A stretch of DNA of 64,000 nt from Epiperipatus broadwayi (Eukaryota > Onychophora > Udeonychophora > Euonychophora > Peripatidae). Under the pieces are notes generated by a model, which did no database searches, was not told the DNA's origin, and saw nothing but the letters and a program-made list of their open reading frames with translations. Of this stretch, positions 49,716 to 61,950 are shown one piece after another. The DNA is taken from contig JAQFVV010012418.1 of the NCBI GenBank assembly GCA_028023455.1, positions 8,429,244 through 8,493,243 of the forward strand. Reading direction: 5' to 3'. A program made the translations under genes and the position numbers. Position 1 is the stretch's first letter, and the number at the start of each line of letters is the position of its first letter.

Positions 49716-52700
49716 ATGGAAAGGGTATGGGTCTGTAAAATTAATGGTAAGAAAGTTAGTTATAAATGTAATGGAGAAGAAAAAAATTATAAAAGAGTAG
49801 TTAGGAAAGAAGAAATTATTAAAATTGAGTATTTGAATATGCAAGGTGGTAGGAGACCAGAAAAGTGGCTGGAATTAAATAAAGCAATTGAAAATGAAGA
49901 GCTTGAGTTATTAGCAATAGTGGAAACACATCTACGACAAGATGAAGAACCTATTCTGGAACATTTGGTATGGCAGGTATAAATAGAAAAGAAAAAAGGG
50001 CTGGTGGTATAGCTGTTGTATCAAAAAAATATTTAAATATTATTAAATGTCAAAAACATTTGTGGTTTGAAATAAGGTTTGGTAGACAAGAATGGATGGT
50101 GGCTATAGTTTATATAGCCACTGGAGATAGTCAAACTATAATGGAGTGGAACAGTAGCATATATGAATGCTTAGTTAAGGATATTTAGAGTTTGAAAGAA
50201 AAGGGAAGAGAATAATGGTTATAGGGAATATGAATGACATTGAAGAAATTAATGATGTAGATAATAAAAATGGACAGTTTTTGAAGAAATTTTGTCAGAG
50301 AGTGAATTTGAGCATTGGAAATTTATCAAATATTTATGAGGGACAATATACATAGTCTAGAAATAATATATTTCACACAATAGATTATGTATTGGTAGAG
50401 AAAGAGGGAATGCATAAAGTGCAGAAAATTAAGGTATTTGATAATGAAGAGAGAATATGTAATAGTGATTGTAACTTGATTGTAATAGAAATGGTTAGTA
50501 ATGTGATGGAAAATAGAAATAAAAGTAGAAACAATAGTGAAAGATGTGGATAGAGGGTAAATGATAATAAGTTGGAAGACTATAAAATATAAGTTGACGA
50601 AACCATGGAAGAGTTGGTTGGGGATGCGTATAAGGACTGCTGTGATGAAATAGTGGCAAATAGGGTTTTAGGTGAGAATATTCAGAAGAATAAAAGTAAT
50701 AAAAAAATGAGAATTAGTAAAAGTGTAAAAGAGAGGAAAGAATCATGCAGAGAATATAAATGTGCTATTAAAAACAAAGAAATTGAAAAAGATATTAATG
50801 TTAAAAGGGAAAAGTACTTAGAAAAGAAGAAATTGCTAAAATAGATAATTATAGAGAGAATGAAATTGAATAGTAAATTGTTGGAGGATATTAATAAAAA
50901 TGTAAAAAAAAATTAGAATTACATTAAAAGGAGAAATGTAGGGGAGAGAGAGATAGTATTACCAGATGAGGGAATAGAGTGTAGCTCTAGAGAAGACTTA
51001 GAGACAATCTTAAATAGGTATGTAATGGATAGAGAAAAGATGTTTAAATGTGAAGGACAATGATAAAAATATGAAAGCATATAGTAATGGGAATATTAGG
51101 TTAAAAAAATATGAACTGAATGAGGCAGGGAAGAAATTGAAAAATGTAAAGGCAAGAGGTTTAAATGGATGGGTAGCAGAGATAGTAATGAAATTTTTTA
51201 GGGCATAGGGCAAAAGTAAAACTTATCCTGTTTCAATAAGATGGCACAGAAGAGTTTTTCTGGGTAGGTGGAGAAATACAAGAGTAAGATTATTATTTAA
51301 AGGAAAGGGTAAGGATCATAGAAAGTTAAACAATTATAGACCTGTAGCGGTAACATTAGTTTTATATAAAGTTTTCTCATATATGGTGGCTGGAAGAGTT
51401 GCAAAATGGATGGAAGAGAATAATGTAGTGGAGGAAATGCAAGGAGGTTTTAGATCACCTAGGCGTATAGGAGATAGTTTATGTGTAGTTACACAACTTA
51501 CGGATATGATTAGGAATTCAGGTAGACAGTTATATATGAATTTTATAGATATAGAGAAATCATATAATAGAGTAAATTGATTATAGGTAAGTTTAGCAAA
51601 TTTTGGAATGGATGCTTTAGTGGATATTATTAATAAATTATATGAATATAATTACTAAACATCAATTAGGGGATATAGAATCAGTTAAAGTTAAAAATGG
51701 GATGATACTAAAGCAAGGATGCTCTTTGTCACCTATTTTGTTTTTGTTGTATTTGAGTGAAATGGAGAGAGCAACAGAAAGTCTAGGAAGAGGGATAGAG
51801 ATACCGTTAAGATGGCAAGGGAGTATATGCTTTGTTGGGTCTTTTTTTTGTGTATGATGTCTTTTTGTGTGAAGAAAGAAGAGAAGATATGGAAGTTATG
51901 CTGAGGACATGATGATTAAAACGAGAAAGAGAAGATATAGAATTTTTATTGGGGGATATAAAGTTAAGTGTGGTGTATAGGTATTGTTATTTGGGAATCT
52001 TCTTAAATAATCAGAAAAATTGCTTGGATGAATGGGAGAAAAAAAATGATAAATGAAGCAAAGAAAAGAAAGGGATTGATAAAGAAATTAACAGTGTTTT
52101 CATATAATAAATATGATATAGCTAGAATTTTATAGAAGGGAGGTGCAATAGCAGGGTTAACATATTGTAATGATGCGTATGTGTTAATAAAGGGATATTA
52201 GATTACTTAGAAAAAGTACAAAGGGAAGTAGGAAGACATTAGATGCAGATGTTTGGACAGCAAAGGAGGCAATTCAAGGAGAAATGGGATGCTCATGTTT
52301 TTATATGAGAGATCCAAAAAGTAAAATGAAGATGTTTGGTAGGTTGCAGTTTGTGGATAATAAAAGAATAACCAAAATAGTATTTAATTGGGTTACAAGT
52401 AAAGGGCAGACAACAAGATGGGTGTGAAAGATAATGTGGTATGCAGAAGATTTGGATAAAAATCTATATCAATATACTTGTACAAAAGGTGGAATGATTG
52501 TGTTAGGAGAATTATTGGAGTGGGATAAAAGAATAATGCATTAATAAAGAATAGGGAGTTGGAGAGATGGAGAACTAATATGGAGAGTAAAAAGAGTTTA
52601 AACATATATAGAAGTAAATGGAACATTTGGGTGCAAGTTAATGTATGATAATAGCAAGGAAAGTAGTTTATTGTTTAAGACTCGAATGGGATATTTAGCA

Positions 52701-53000
52701 ACAAGAGAATATTCACGTAAATAGAAAAATGTGGGTGATTTAATCTGCAAATTGGGTAAGGATGGCATAGAAAATATTAGGCATCTTTTTAGTTGAATGT
52801 AAACGTTTGAAAGCAGAAAGGGTACAAATAATGAATTTATGGAAAAATAAATATGAACAAAGTGATTAAAGTGGGTTATTGGTTTTTATGCTGGATTTGG
52901 GAAAAGGATAAGGGGGATTTAGATATAAAGGCCATAGAGTTGACAAAGATTATGTTGTGGAGATAGAATGGAGTAGATTATGGGAAAACTTAGGGTGGGG
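49716..53000 (+). pseudogene. LINE ORF2: endonuclease and reverse transcriptase (broken)
   Basis: An apurinic-type endonuclease domain starts at about 49825 (IEYLNMQGG, then LLAIVETHLRQ with the catalytic Glu, RAGGIAVVSKK, AIVYIATG). It continues after stops with IGNMND and HTIDYVLV, versions of the GDFN and IDYI blocks. Reverse transcriptase blocks follow: LFKGKGKDHRKLNNYRPVAV (51297 on), MQGGFRSPRRIGD, YMNFIDIEKSYNRVN, and LKQGCSLSPILF (51711 on). The Asp-Asp block reads FVYDVFLC near 51844, where an F-A-D-D would be expected, so the active site is lost. Many stops and frameshifts. It lies about 100 bp after ORF1, the usual order. Confidence 0.8.
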
Positions 53001-53093
53001 AAGCTAAAGTGGTTAACAGGTTTCTCTGGGCATAGTTGTTGCTGAGAGATTCCTGACTCCATTTAAGGAGAAGTCACAGTGCATCACATCACA

Positions 53094-54876
53094 TAGAAAA
53101 TTTAATTTATGGTGATCCAAAAGTTAATAATGATGAATGCTACCAGCTTGACCCAGGGAGAGAAGGATATCTTTAACATTATTCAGATAATTGAGAAAAG
53201 AACACACACAAACAGCCAAAAGATAATTATGAACTATTTTAATTTATTAAATATAAAATATTAATCAAAGAATGAAAATTTGATCTAGATTTCAGCAGAT
53301 ATATCAGAGTGTACAAGAGTATTATAGATTAAACACTTTGGCAGATAAGTTCATTTTCTCATCTAAGAATTAAAAGGGATTTATAATGTCTTCCTGCTAA
53401 CAATTTATATAAACAAATTCCAGTTTTCCTTTATTTAGAGATTTCAAAAGAGAACGATTTTGCCCAGAAGTCGATGAACAGCACATGTGAACTTTCCTTA
53501 ACCCGGAAGAGAAATATCAGGGCATAAGATTGTCACATGCCTGCAAACACTCATGAATGGTCATGTTTAAGGCCATCAAAGTCGATTCCTGCATGAGAAA
53601 AGAAGATTATGGTATTACATAATCTGAAACATAGGAAAGTCAAAATCTCTATGATTTAGGAAACAGAACAATGCACTCAATAAATTGCTAGCCAAAAAAA
53701 TTTGCTGTCTGCAGGAAACGCAAACCAATATTGTTTAAATTAATTATAACTAAAGAATAAAGGACAGGTGAGTTAAAAAGAAAATTACTCATATCTGCGC
53801 AAGCATTTATTAATGGTTAGTAATATAAAAGAGAAAACAACTAAATCTAAACTTGTAATACACTCAGATAAATAAATTTAAAATACGAAATCTTAAAACT
53901 AAGACTTCAATACATGAAATAATAAGAAAAATACATAATAAAATAATTAGATTTATTTAAATGATTATATGTATTATTATAGGTGTTTGTTTTTAGATTA
54001 AGTTGAGTCTTTAACATAGAGATTTAACAAGAGATTTAAGCCCTGGTGTCAATATACGAAAGTTTAGTTACTTTTTAGGCTTTGACTTGTCTATAGAGCT
54101 ATTTCAGCAGGGGGTGCAAGGTTCTTTTTAACTCTAGTATATCACAATGATATTTAGTCCCCAGTAATCTGGTTGTAATGTCCGGGGCAATTTTTATGAT
54201 ATGTTTAAACTAGACAATTAAGTTATGTTCTTGAAGGTACAATTATGGAGCTCCAAGGTTCATCTTTGGGTTGATTTAGCACTGCATATTGTTAAGATTT
54301 CTCATGGCATGTATTTTTGGCATGGCAAATGGATGGTCACTACTAACATGGCAAATAGTAAAAACTATTAACAATCCTCAGAAATCCAACTTTGGTGATC
54401 CGCATTGAGCAGTTAGCAAATATAAAAATTAGAATCACTCCGAATAAGAAGCAGAATAATAATCCAGTCAAAAACCCTGGGCTATTTATATGAATTGTTA
54501 TCTCCTACCTAATCTTTAATTAAAAGGTTTTGACCAGGGTAAATCTCTTATCTTATTCAAAATTAATTAAAAAAATAAATGAGAAAATAAGTCTCAGCAT
54601 TTAAAAATAGTTTAAAATCAACAAAATAAAAAAAAACTTTGCTTGCCTTTAATTACTCTAATGAAAACAAAGAACAAGCATCCAAAGAAAATTATTTTAA
54701 ACTAAAATCTATACAAAAACTAAAATCACAGAATTTTAAAATGTAAACGAGTATGTTCATTATTGCACGTTCTCTTAATTCATAAAAAAAATAATATACA
54801 AAACTTTTAAATAGTTTTCTTTTAAAAACTTTATATATATAAATGTTAGTTTTAATTTCACAATGGTTGCCTTTGA
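53094..54876 (-). repeat. Right LTR, main piece
   Basis: It resumes the LTR after the LINE (aaaatttaatttatggtgat), runs parallel to 44126-46560 with one copy of the internal duplication, and ends ggttgcctttga near 54876. Divergence from the left copy is well above that of the young LTR element at 6487, so this insertion is older. No target duplication could be matched. Confidence 0.7.
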
Positions 54877-54899
54877 AGTGGATAAAGTATCCGATTCAA

Positions 54900-55440
54900 A
54901 ATATATACATAATATAAATGCATAATTATATTACAATATTAATCAAAAAACAAAATTTTACTAACATTCTTTCACATTCATGGTTTCATCTATTAACAAA
55001 TACATCTTTCAAGTGAAATTCAACAAAACACAGCATCTAGATACAAAACCAAATAACTTTCCCATCATTCATTTCAAAAACCAAATTGCTTTAACAGGAA
55101 AGGATGTCTTCGTGTGATTGATGACCTCATATTCCAGAAGTTTTATGATCAAAGTTTTTTTTGCTCTTTTTTTAATTCACTTTTTTTATAAAAGATAACC
55201 TCTGCATTATCAAATATTTTATAACCTGTATTCAGTTCACGAATATACAAAGCTGACTTATGAGCTTCAACTTTTTCATTATGACGTAATTTACTTTGAG
55301 CTATATAAATTTTACGACAACTGCAAGGAATCTTGCACACTATCCCAGAAATAGATTTGCCATCATTTGACTGTTTTGAATTATTTAATAATAAATTTAA
55401 ATTCAGATCTTTATTCCAGGCCACTTTCATACTACCCAAT
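54900..55440 (-). pseudogene. Penelope-like 3' end, minus copy of inverted pair
   Basis: A 96-codon open frame at 55149-55439 on minus carries GIVCKIPCSCRKIYIAQSK, a GIY-YIG variant with the Cys pair typical of Penelope-like elements, then EAHKS (His). Non-coding tail sequence continues to about 54900. The catalytic Gly of the second half is changed to Ala (YIAQ), and the upstream reverse transcriptase is absent. It pairs head-to-head with the copy at 55620-56165. Confidence 0.65.
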
Positions 55441-55619
55441 AAAAAGCTATTCTTTTAAATTAATTTATAATTAATGACTTATATGGTAAATAAACTCTTT
55501 ATTCTCACTAGCAATCAAATCTTTATTATTAATGAATTTATAGATAATAAAGATTTAATTATTAGTGAGAATAAAATGTTTAGTTATCAATTTGTAAACT
55601 GATTTATAAAAGTAGCATT

Positions 55620-56165
55620 TCATTGTATGGTATGAAAGTTGCCTGGAAGAAAAACCTTAATTTAAATTCATTATTAAAAGCTCAAACAGTTAATTAATAG
55701 CAAATCTATTTCTTGGGTGGTTTATAAGATTCCTTGCAATTGTCATCAAAGTAAATTGTCTTAATGAAATAGTTAATTAAAACTTTATAAGAGTTGGGTT
55801 AAAAATACAGGTCATAATGCAGAGGTTATTTTTTATGAAAAAAGTGAATTGAAAAAAAGAGTAAACGAAACTTTTAAAACTTTTTGAATCTGAGGCCATC
55901 AATCTTATGAAGATAGACTCATGAAGACATATTTTGATGTTAAAGGAAGTTAGTTTTTGAAGTGAATGGTGGGAAGGTTATTTTGTTTTATATATATATG
56001 CTGTATATTTTTGTTGACTTTTACTTGAAAAGATCTATTTGTTAATAGATTCACCATGGTTGTGGAAGAATTTTAGTAAAATTTTGGTTTTTGGCTAATA
56101 TTGTAATATATGAATTTATATTTTATTTATAATTACTAGTATAACATTAAGCAGTATTTAATTTT
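55620..56165 (+). pseudogene. Penelope-like 3' end, plus copy of inverted pair
   Basis: It starts tatgaaagttgcctggaaga, matching the start of the minus copy (MKVAW), and follows it in the same order: IPC-like region, aatgcagaggttatttttta, the aaaagtgaattg block, then the tail ending actagtataacattaagcag and tatttaatttt. It has more stops than the minus copy. The tail is shared with 6365-6482. The 3-kb TIR element is inserted at its very end. Confidence 0.65.
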
Positions 56166-56166
56166 C
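56158..56166. repeat. Target-site duplication, left (ttaattttc)
   Basis: It matches 59200-59208 (ttaatttta) at eight of nine positions. Confidence 0.6.
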
Positions 56167-59100
56167 GTTTGTCATCTGATCCTTCATGTCAGCCGCGGGA
56201 TGGCACTATTTCTAGCTAAATTTCTAGAAATATGCCGTTTTCGCGACCACACCCAAGCCTTTAAGCATTCTTTCTAAAATAAATCCTAGAAAGATTGTTA
56301 ACTCAGAGTTAAGTCTTTTTTCTACGATAAAATCTAGAAAGAATGTTAACTCGGCTTAGCGGCTAACCATGTGGCTTTTTCCGATGCTAAAAGCAGAGGA
56401 AAATGCCATAGTTGTTTGTGTCACGCACTATATCATAATGCTGTGTTATGTATTTTATATAACAATATTGTATGAGGGTGTGTTAAGTTGATCGTGTCAA
56501 AATTATTTAAATTTTCATTGGGGCCTTTTTTTTTTTTAATACGAATTGATGTACTGTTACCTTTTAACAATTTTAACAGTGTCGTGATTGTTCCTCGTAA
56601 AGCTGTAAGCCTCCTAAATTCTTGATTAGGGTGGGGTAGTTTGAGTCACGTTTTAGCGAGAAATTTTCCGAGACCAAGAAGATGGTTAATTCCAACGCAG
56701 AAAAGTTAAAAAAGATGGGAATTGCCAGACACGGAAGCCGGTGCTGGAATATTTCTACAGCAGAAAAAAAAACATCCTGTTGCTAAAAGAAAAGATTGGA
56801 TTGTGCGGCAAATATATGCAGATTTGAGGTCCAAAAACATCTTTTTTTGACTTTCATTTGTAAGTCTTGTTGTTGCCGACGGAAAGGTTCACTTCGTAAA
56901 GGCAAGCTTGTTTGAGGGATTTCAAATGGCCTTCGTCAAATGTAAAACTAAAAGAAGTAATTTCAATTTTTATTTAAACATACATCCCTTCTTCTCCCAA
57001 TAATTGTCGTCGGCAATAATCCAAATATAAAATAAAAGAAGTAACTCAAATTTTTATTTAAACTTAGCTCAAAAAACCCCTCTTCTCCCAATAATTGTTG
57101 TCGTCGACAATCAAACAGTCAAATAAAAGGAACGTCATTAATTATTCTTTAATCGTAAAAAAAACCCTCACACTAATTGTTGTCAGCAATCAAATGTAAA
57201 CCAATCAAAGTAAGACCATAAATTATTAGTTAAACGTAACCCAAATTACTATTTGAACATACACCGAAAAAAACCCGCTCTTGTCAATAAAAATTAAAGA
57301 AACATCAACTATTATTGTCCCATTGTCAAACCGAATATTATTTGGGAAAACCCAAATAATTTATAAACGAAAAAAAGAAAGTCAAATCGGTTTGTCAGTC
57401 AAATGGTAACCGATAAAAGTAACTTAAATTTTGATTTAAACATACACACAAACAAAAATAAAATACAAAATCCTTTCTACCAATAATTGTTGTCGGCAAT
57501 CAAATGTAAAAAAAAAAAAAAGTAACTTACAATTATTCTTTAATCGTACACAAAAACACCCCTCCCACTAATTCTTGTTGGCAATCAAATGTAAAGCACT
57601 AAAAGTAAGGTAAAGCAATTATTTTTTAAACGTAACCCAAATTACTATTTGAACATACACCAAAAAAGACCCGCTCTTGTCAATAAAAATGAAAGAAACA
57701 ACAACTATTATTGTCCCATTGTCAAAAATATTAGGTTTTTGGGAAACCAAAACCATAATTTATAAATGAAAAAAAAAAAAAAGGTCAAATCGTTTGTCAA
57801 TCAAATGTAACCGATAAAAGTAACTTCAATTTTTATTTAAACATACACAAAAAAACAACCCCTTTCTCCCAATAATTGTTGTCGGCAATCAAATGTAAAA
57901 TAAACGGAAGGTAAATTAGTATTTAATCATCACCCAAAAACACCCACCTCTCTCACTAATTATTGTCAGCAATCAAATGTACACCACCACTAAAAGTAAT
58001 GTAAACTATTCTTTAAACGATTACACCCCTTCTCCCAAGAATTGTTGTCTACAATCGTACACACAAAAAAACACCCCTTTTCCCAATAGTTAGTGTCGGC
58101 AATCAAATGTAAACCAATCAAAGTAAGACCGTAACTTATTTAAACGTAACCCAAATTACTATTTGAACCTACACCAAAAAACACCTTCTTGTCAATAAAA
58201 AATTAAACAAACAACTATTATTGTCCCATTGTCAAAAATATTTATTTGTAGAACCAAAACCATAATTTATAAACGAAAGGAAATCAAATCGGTTGTCAAT
58301 CAAATGTAAACCGATAAAAGTAACGGTTTTAATTTTTATTTAAACATACACACACACATGAAAAAAAAAAACCACTTTTTTCAATAATTGTTCTCGGCAA
58401 TCAAATGTAAACCTAGCAAAGTAATGTATATTATTATTTAATTGTACACAAAAACACCCCTCCCACTAATTGTTGTCGGCAATCAAATGGAAACCTATCA
58501 AAGTAACGTAAATTATTATTTAAAGATCCATCAAAAAAACCCATTCTCTCTTGAATTTTGTCAATCCAATTTTACAAAAATAGTAATACTATTTAAAAAA
58601 AAAAAACACAAATTACTATTTGAACACACACCAAAAAAGACCCTCTTGTCAATAAAAATTAACAAAAAACAACTATTATTGTCCCATCGTCAAAAATATT
58701 ATTTGGGAAAAATAATTCAGAAACGAAAGAAAGTAAACTTTGTAAACAAACAAAAAAAAAGTCAATATATAGATGTAAGTAATTTTTTTTGATCAAATAT
58801 TAATATTTGTATAACTATTGCTTTTGAAAATATTTTTTTTAATAGTGTGTAATATGCTTTTACAGTTTTATTTATTAGTTGTATCTTTAAATCTTTCAAG
58901 TCTTTTTCTTAATATTTAGTTTTAAAACTTTTTCTTTTTTTTTAATAAAGTTTTCTTTTAATAATTTTTCATCTGTGCGATTTTATATATTAGAGTTTAG
59001 ATGATTTTTAATTTTCAATTTTTAATTCTTAAAAAAGAAGTTTTTATTCACGAACTTTTATTTTTCATGTCTAATTTTTAAAACAATAATGTAATGGCGT

Positions 59101-59199
59101 ATGTGCTAGAGAATCGCTAGCCTGGGAACGTTATATTAATGTGTTTTTGGTTAGAAATCACGCCATCCCGCGGCTGACACGAAGGATCAGATGAGAACC
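56167..59199. mobile_element. TIR element of 3.03 kb carrying a tandem-repeat array
   Basis: The ends are 38-bp inverted repeats. The left end is gtttgtcatctgatccttca followed by tgtcagccgcgggatggc (56167-56204). The reverse complement of the right end (59162-59199) differs at three positions. Flanks share an 8-of-9-bp duplication, again suggesting a Mutator-like or possibly hAT origin. No transposase is found. The left 800 bp is unique, GC-richer sequence with several tctaga-bearing short repeats (tttctagaaa, cctagaaaga, tctagaaaga). About 1.8 kb of the remainder is a degenerate tandem array. It is inserted at the tail of a Penelope-like copy. Confidence 0.8.
56960..58750. repeat. Degenerate tandem array inside the TIR element
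   Basis: The phrase aattgttgtcggcaatcaaa recurs about a dozen times. A second phrase, cttgtcaataaaaatt with actattattgtcccattgtc, recurs at about 57270, 57665, 58190 and 58650. The result is a higher-order period of about 400-520 bp, each unit containing two to four sub-units. Units vary in length and sequence. The 116-codon open frame at 58442-58792 merely translates part of the array. Confidence 0.8.
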
Positions 59200-59273
59200 T
59201 TAATTTTATATATATATTTAATATCAAAATATTTTATTAAATGATAGCTATATTTTTTTAAATTTTATTGTAG

Positions 59274-59404
59274 AAAATAATATTCATATGGAAGAACGGA
59301 TGAATCATGAACATAAACAAGAACTTAATGAATTGCATCAGGAATTAGCAGAAAAGAATATGAGAATAGAAGAACTTCTTGAGCAACAAGATGAACGATT
59401 TAAA
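59274..59404 (+). CDS. GOLGA4: GOLGA4 ortholog, exon after the giant exon
   Basis: The exon has 131 nt. Two bases complete the Glu codon started at 36010, followed by 43 codons, with donor ttaaa|gtaagt. The peptide (HMEERMNHEHKQELNELHQE, then LAEKNMRIEELLEQQDERFK) follows the vertebrate GOLGA4 order after the KQLMREF-type block, where an ESHQEE and IAEKDDDL region occurs. Phase and homology show that the 23-kb gap is a single intron. Confidence 0.87.
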
Positions 59405-59557
59405 GTAAGTCTATTTATATATAAATATCAGAGAATGGTTCATTAAAAAAAAAAGTAGTAAATTAATTTAAGTAGCATCAAAAAAAAAATTAATGTTTTA
59501 TCTTTTGTCTTATATTTAGCTAATATAGTGTATATATATATATGTAATATAATTTAG
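59405..59557 (+). other. Short GOLGA4 intron, 153 bp
   Basis: A phase-0 GT-AG intron (gtaagt to aatttag). It is the only short intron seen and has no insertion. Confidence 0.85.
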
Positions 59558-59776
59558 GAAAAAGAAGCTGAAAGCAAAACAAAGTTAAAAGAATATGAAA
59601 ATAAAATAAGTTTTCTAGAAACACAGCAGATTCAAACTACTGAGGAACATCAAAAGGAATTAACAAACTTAGAACAAAGATTGAAATCAGCAGTGCGGAC
59701 AAAACTTCAAGAAAAAGATGTATTGCATCAAAATGAAATTGAAGAAATGATAAAGGAATGGGAAAGAGAAAGAAAA
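59558..59776 (+). CDS. GOLGA4: GOLGA4 ortholog, last exon in window
   Basis: The exon has 219 nt (73 codons), phase 0 at both ends, with donor agaaaa|gtaaga. It is coiled coil (EKEAESKTKLKEYENKISFL and on to EWERERK), matching the stretch before the short linker and GRIP domain of vertebrate GOLGA4. No GRIP motif is present here (Tyr-Leu-Arg/Lys then Tyr-Met). It must lie beyond position 64000. Confidence 0.85.
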
Positions 59777-61950
59777 GTAAGAAAATATTTGTAAATTAAT
59801 GTTTTAATTAATGATTATTTAATGTTTGGGATCCATATTTACTAAGTAGCAATAACGAAATTCAATTAACTAACTGGAGATCAAAATTAAAAAAAAGAAT
59901 TATTTACATATTAAATCATTCAATTATATATGCAATGCTTTTTTTGTTTAAGGGATTTTAAAATAATTTTCTATTGTCAGGAAAGATTCAAAAATTTTAT
60001 ATCAGTTTTTCACAATTCTTTGCTCTTGAAATTGTTAGATTGGAAGTCAAACTCCGATAATGCGCTATTACTTTAAATATTATAAATCTACGTGCACTCA
60101 CACATCAGTAAGAGTTTAAAAAACTTAAGTGAGTCATAATAATAGAATTCTTTGCTCTCTATATTTTCATAATTAGCACCTTTTTAAGATCATCTATCAA
60201 TTTTTTTTTGTCCTTTTTTTCCTTCACTTAGTATAATTACCCCAATATATTCTTCATAATTCTTACATCATTAGAATCCACTTGATTTCTCCTTTTTGTG
60301 TGTGTTTTTTACTTTATTTAGTATTTATAAGTTAAAATATTTGAATTTTGTTTTATTCTCTAACTCCACATCTCAAAAACATTTTTTTTTCTAGTGTTTC
60401 ATGATTTTATATTATAATAAAGCTGTACTCCAAATAAAAATAAAAAAAATTGATTAGCCTCTTACTGCTAATTTTAATAGTTAGCAAAATAAATAAACCT
60501 TTGTATTTTTTAAAGTCCTATTTAAAATGATAATTTTTCATTTTAACATTTTTTACTATGACCCACTTCATAAAAGTTCAAACTGTCTATGATTTCCTAT
60601 CTAACTACTATTCTCAATTTTTGTCTTTTTTATTGAGTCACTTAAATATCTTTTTTCATCTTCACAGTATGTTTAATCACTAAACATCACATGATCACTA
60701 TATGGAGAGTTTTGCCTGTTTTAATGTTTAATCACTGTCATATCATTAACATTTTTAGGCAGTGAATTATTTTTATTCTGATGTTTAACTTATTTTTATT
60801 AAAATAGCACTCATTTAACATCTCATTTAAATAAATATTAATTCAAATTTTAAAAAAATGTAAATTTATTTTTTTTTAACTTTTATGTATTTGTTTTTTT
60901 TTTTTTAATTGTTTAAACCGGATTTATATTTCATTTATTAAGGATATTTACAGTAGCAGATTTTTGTAAAAGGCATGAGAAGCCCTCACAACAAGGAATC
61001 CCAAATTTTTAAAAGCATCACATTTAAATTTTGTTTTAGGACATCAGTAATATTATTTAAACAGTACTCTTCTTTCTGTTAACATTGTATATTATTTAAT
61101 ATTTAGTGCAAACATCTTTTAATGGCTAATTTTTGCAATGTTCAAATTTTATCAAAGAAATCAACATTTTGTTTACTCACTGATCTTTTTCAAAGATTTA
61201 ATATATAATTTATATAAAAATATGTATATATAATATAATTAAATTTATATAAATTAGATAATATTTTAATAACAACACAATATTTCATTTTTCTGATGAA
61301 TTCTTTGAAGAAGATTGTTGAACAATAGAAATGTTGCATGTAACAAAGTTTGAACATTGCAAAAAATAATAAAGAAGGTAATTTATTTAAAAGACTAATA
61401 TTTATATTAAAAGTAAAATGCTCAGAATGATACTTTATTTTTAAAAGGCGAGATTTATTAAATATTACTACTTTTAAATAATACGACATATTCGATAACG
61501 GTGTACCTCGGTATAATACATATATATAAAGACAAATTTATTATAATGGTATATTTGTGTACATATATATATATATTTCACTTGACATATCAATAGCTAT
61601 GTTTAATACATTATAATTTCAATTGTGTTTGTATTAATTCACTATTTGCAATTGACTTTCTTTATTTCTTATAACATTTCCAATTTTTACTGCAAATAGT
61701 GAATAATCTTTTTCCAATTTTAAAATGAATAAAAAGTTATCTATTAAATCCCACTTAAATGATTTATCAACAAAATTTATCGAAATAGACATAACTAATT
61801 TCTACTTGTGATAAAATTATTAATAAATTTGCTGTATCAAAAACACAAAAAGTCTTTTATAAAATGTTTGTATTGGATAATTCATTTATTAAATATATAT
61901 ATATTTATAATTTTTTATTATTATTCTATTTTTTGTTACTATTATTAAAA
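59777..61950. other. Start of next GOLGA4 intron
   Basis: It opens gtaaga. The contents are AT-rich, with a degraded C/T-rich segment at about 60130-60700. No exon with golgin-like coding was found. Confidence 0.6.

Larger units (their letters stand above)
48154..53093 (+). mobile_element. CR1-like LINE inserted in an LTR, degenerate
   Basis: A nearly full-length non-LTR retrotransposon of about 4.9 kb lies on +, with a PHD/esterase ORF1 and an endonuclease/reverse transcriptase ORF2, both broken by stops and frameshifts. Its 3' end is a short repeat, gtgcatcacatcacata, in place of a poly-A tail. Short tandem 3' repeats are usual in CR1-type elements. Flanking target duplication is at most taga. 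It splits the right LTR of the older element, so it is the later insertion. Confidence 0.8.
36011..59273 (+). other. GOLGA4 intron of 23 kb with nested mobile elements
   Basis: A phase-1 GT-AG intron (gtaagc to ttattgtag). Joining the exons restores a Glu codon and continues the homology to vertebrate GOLGA4. It contains the hAT-like, Penelope-like, nested LTR plus CR1, and tandem-repeat TIR elements listed separately. Confidence 0.85.

Noticed and set aside
49251-52626. Minus-strand Leu/Pro/Phe-rich frames over the LINE
   Set aside because: They are antisense shadows of the broken ORF1 and ORF2, which have recognisable motifs on the plus strand.
44071-54876. Reading the two 1.8-2.5-kb repeats as LTRs of a single 10.8-kb element with LINE-type genes
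   Set aside because: The LTR start sequence at 48089-48153 shows that the right LTR is interrupted by the LINE, so these are two nested elements.
58442-58792. 116-codon plus-strand frame
   Set aside because: It lies inside the degenerate tandem array of the TIR element, is Lys-rich low complexity, and lacks homology or a start context.
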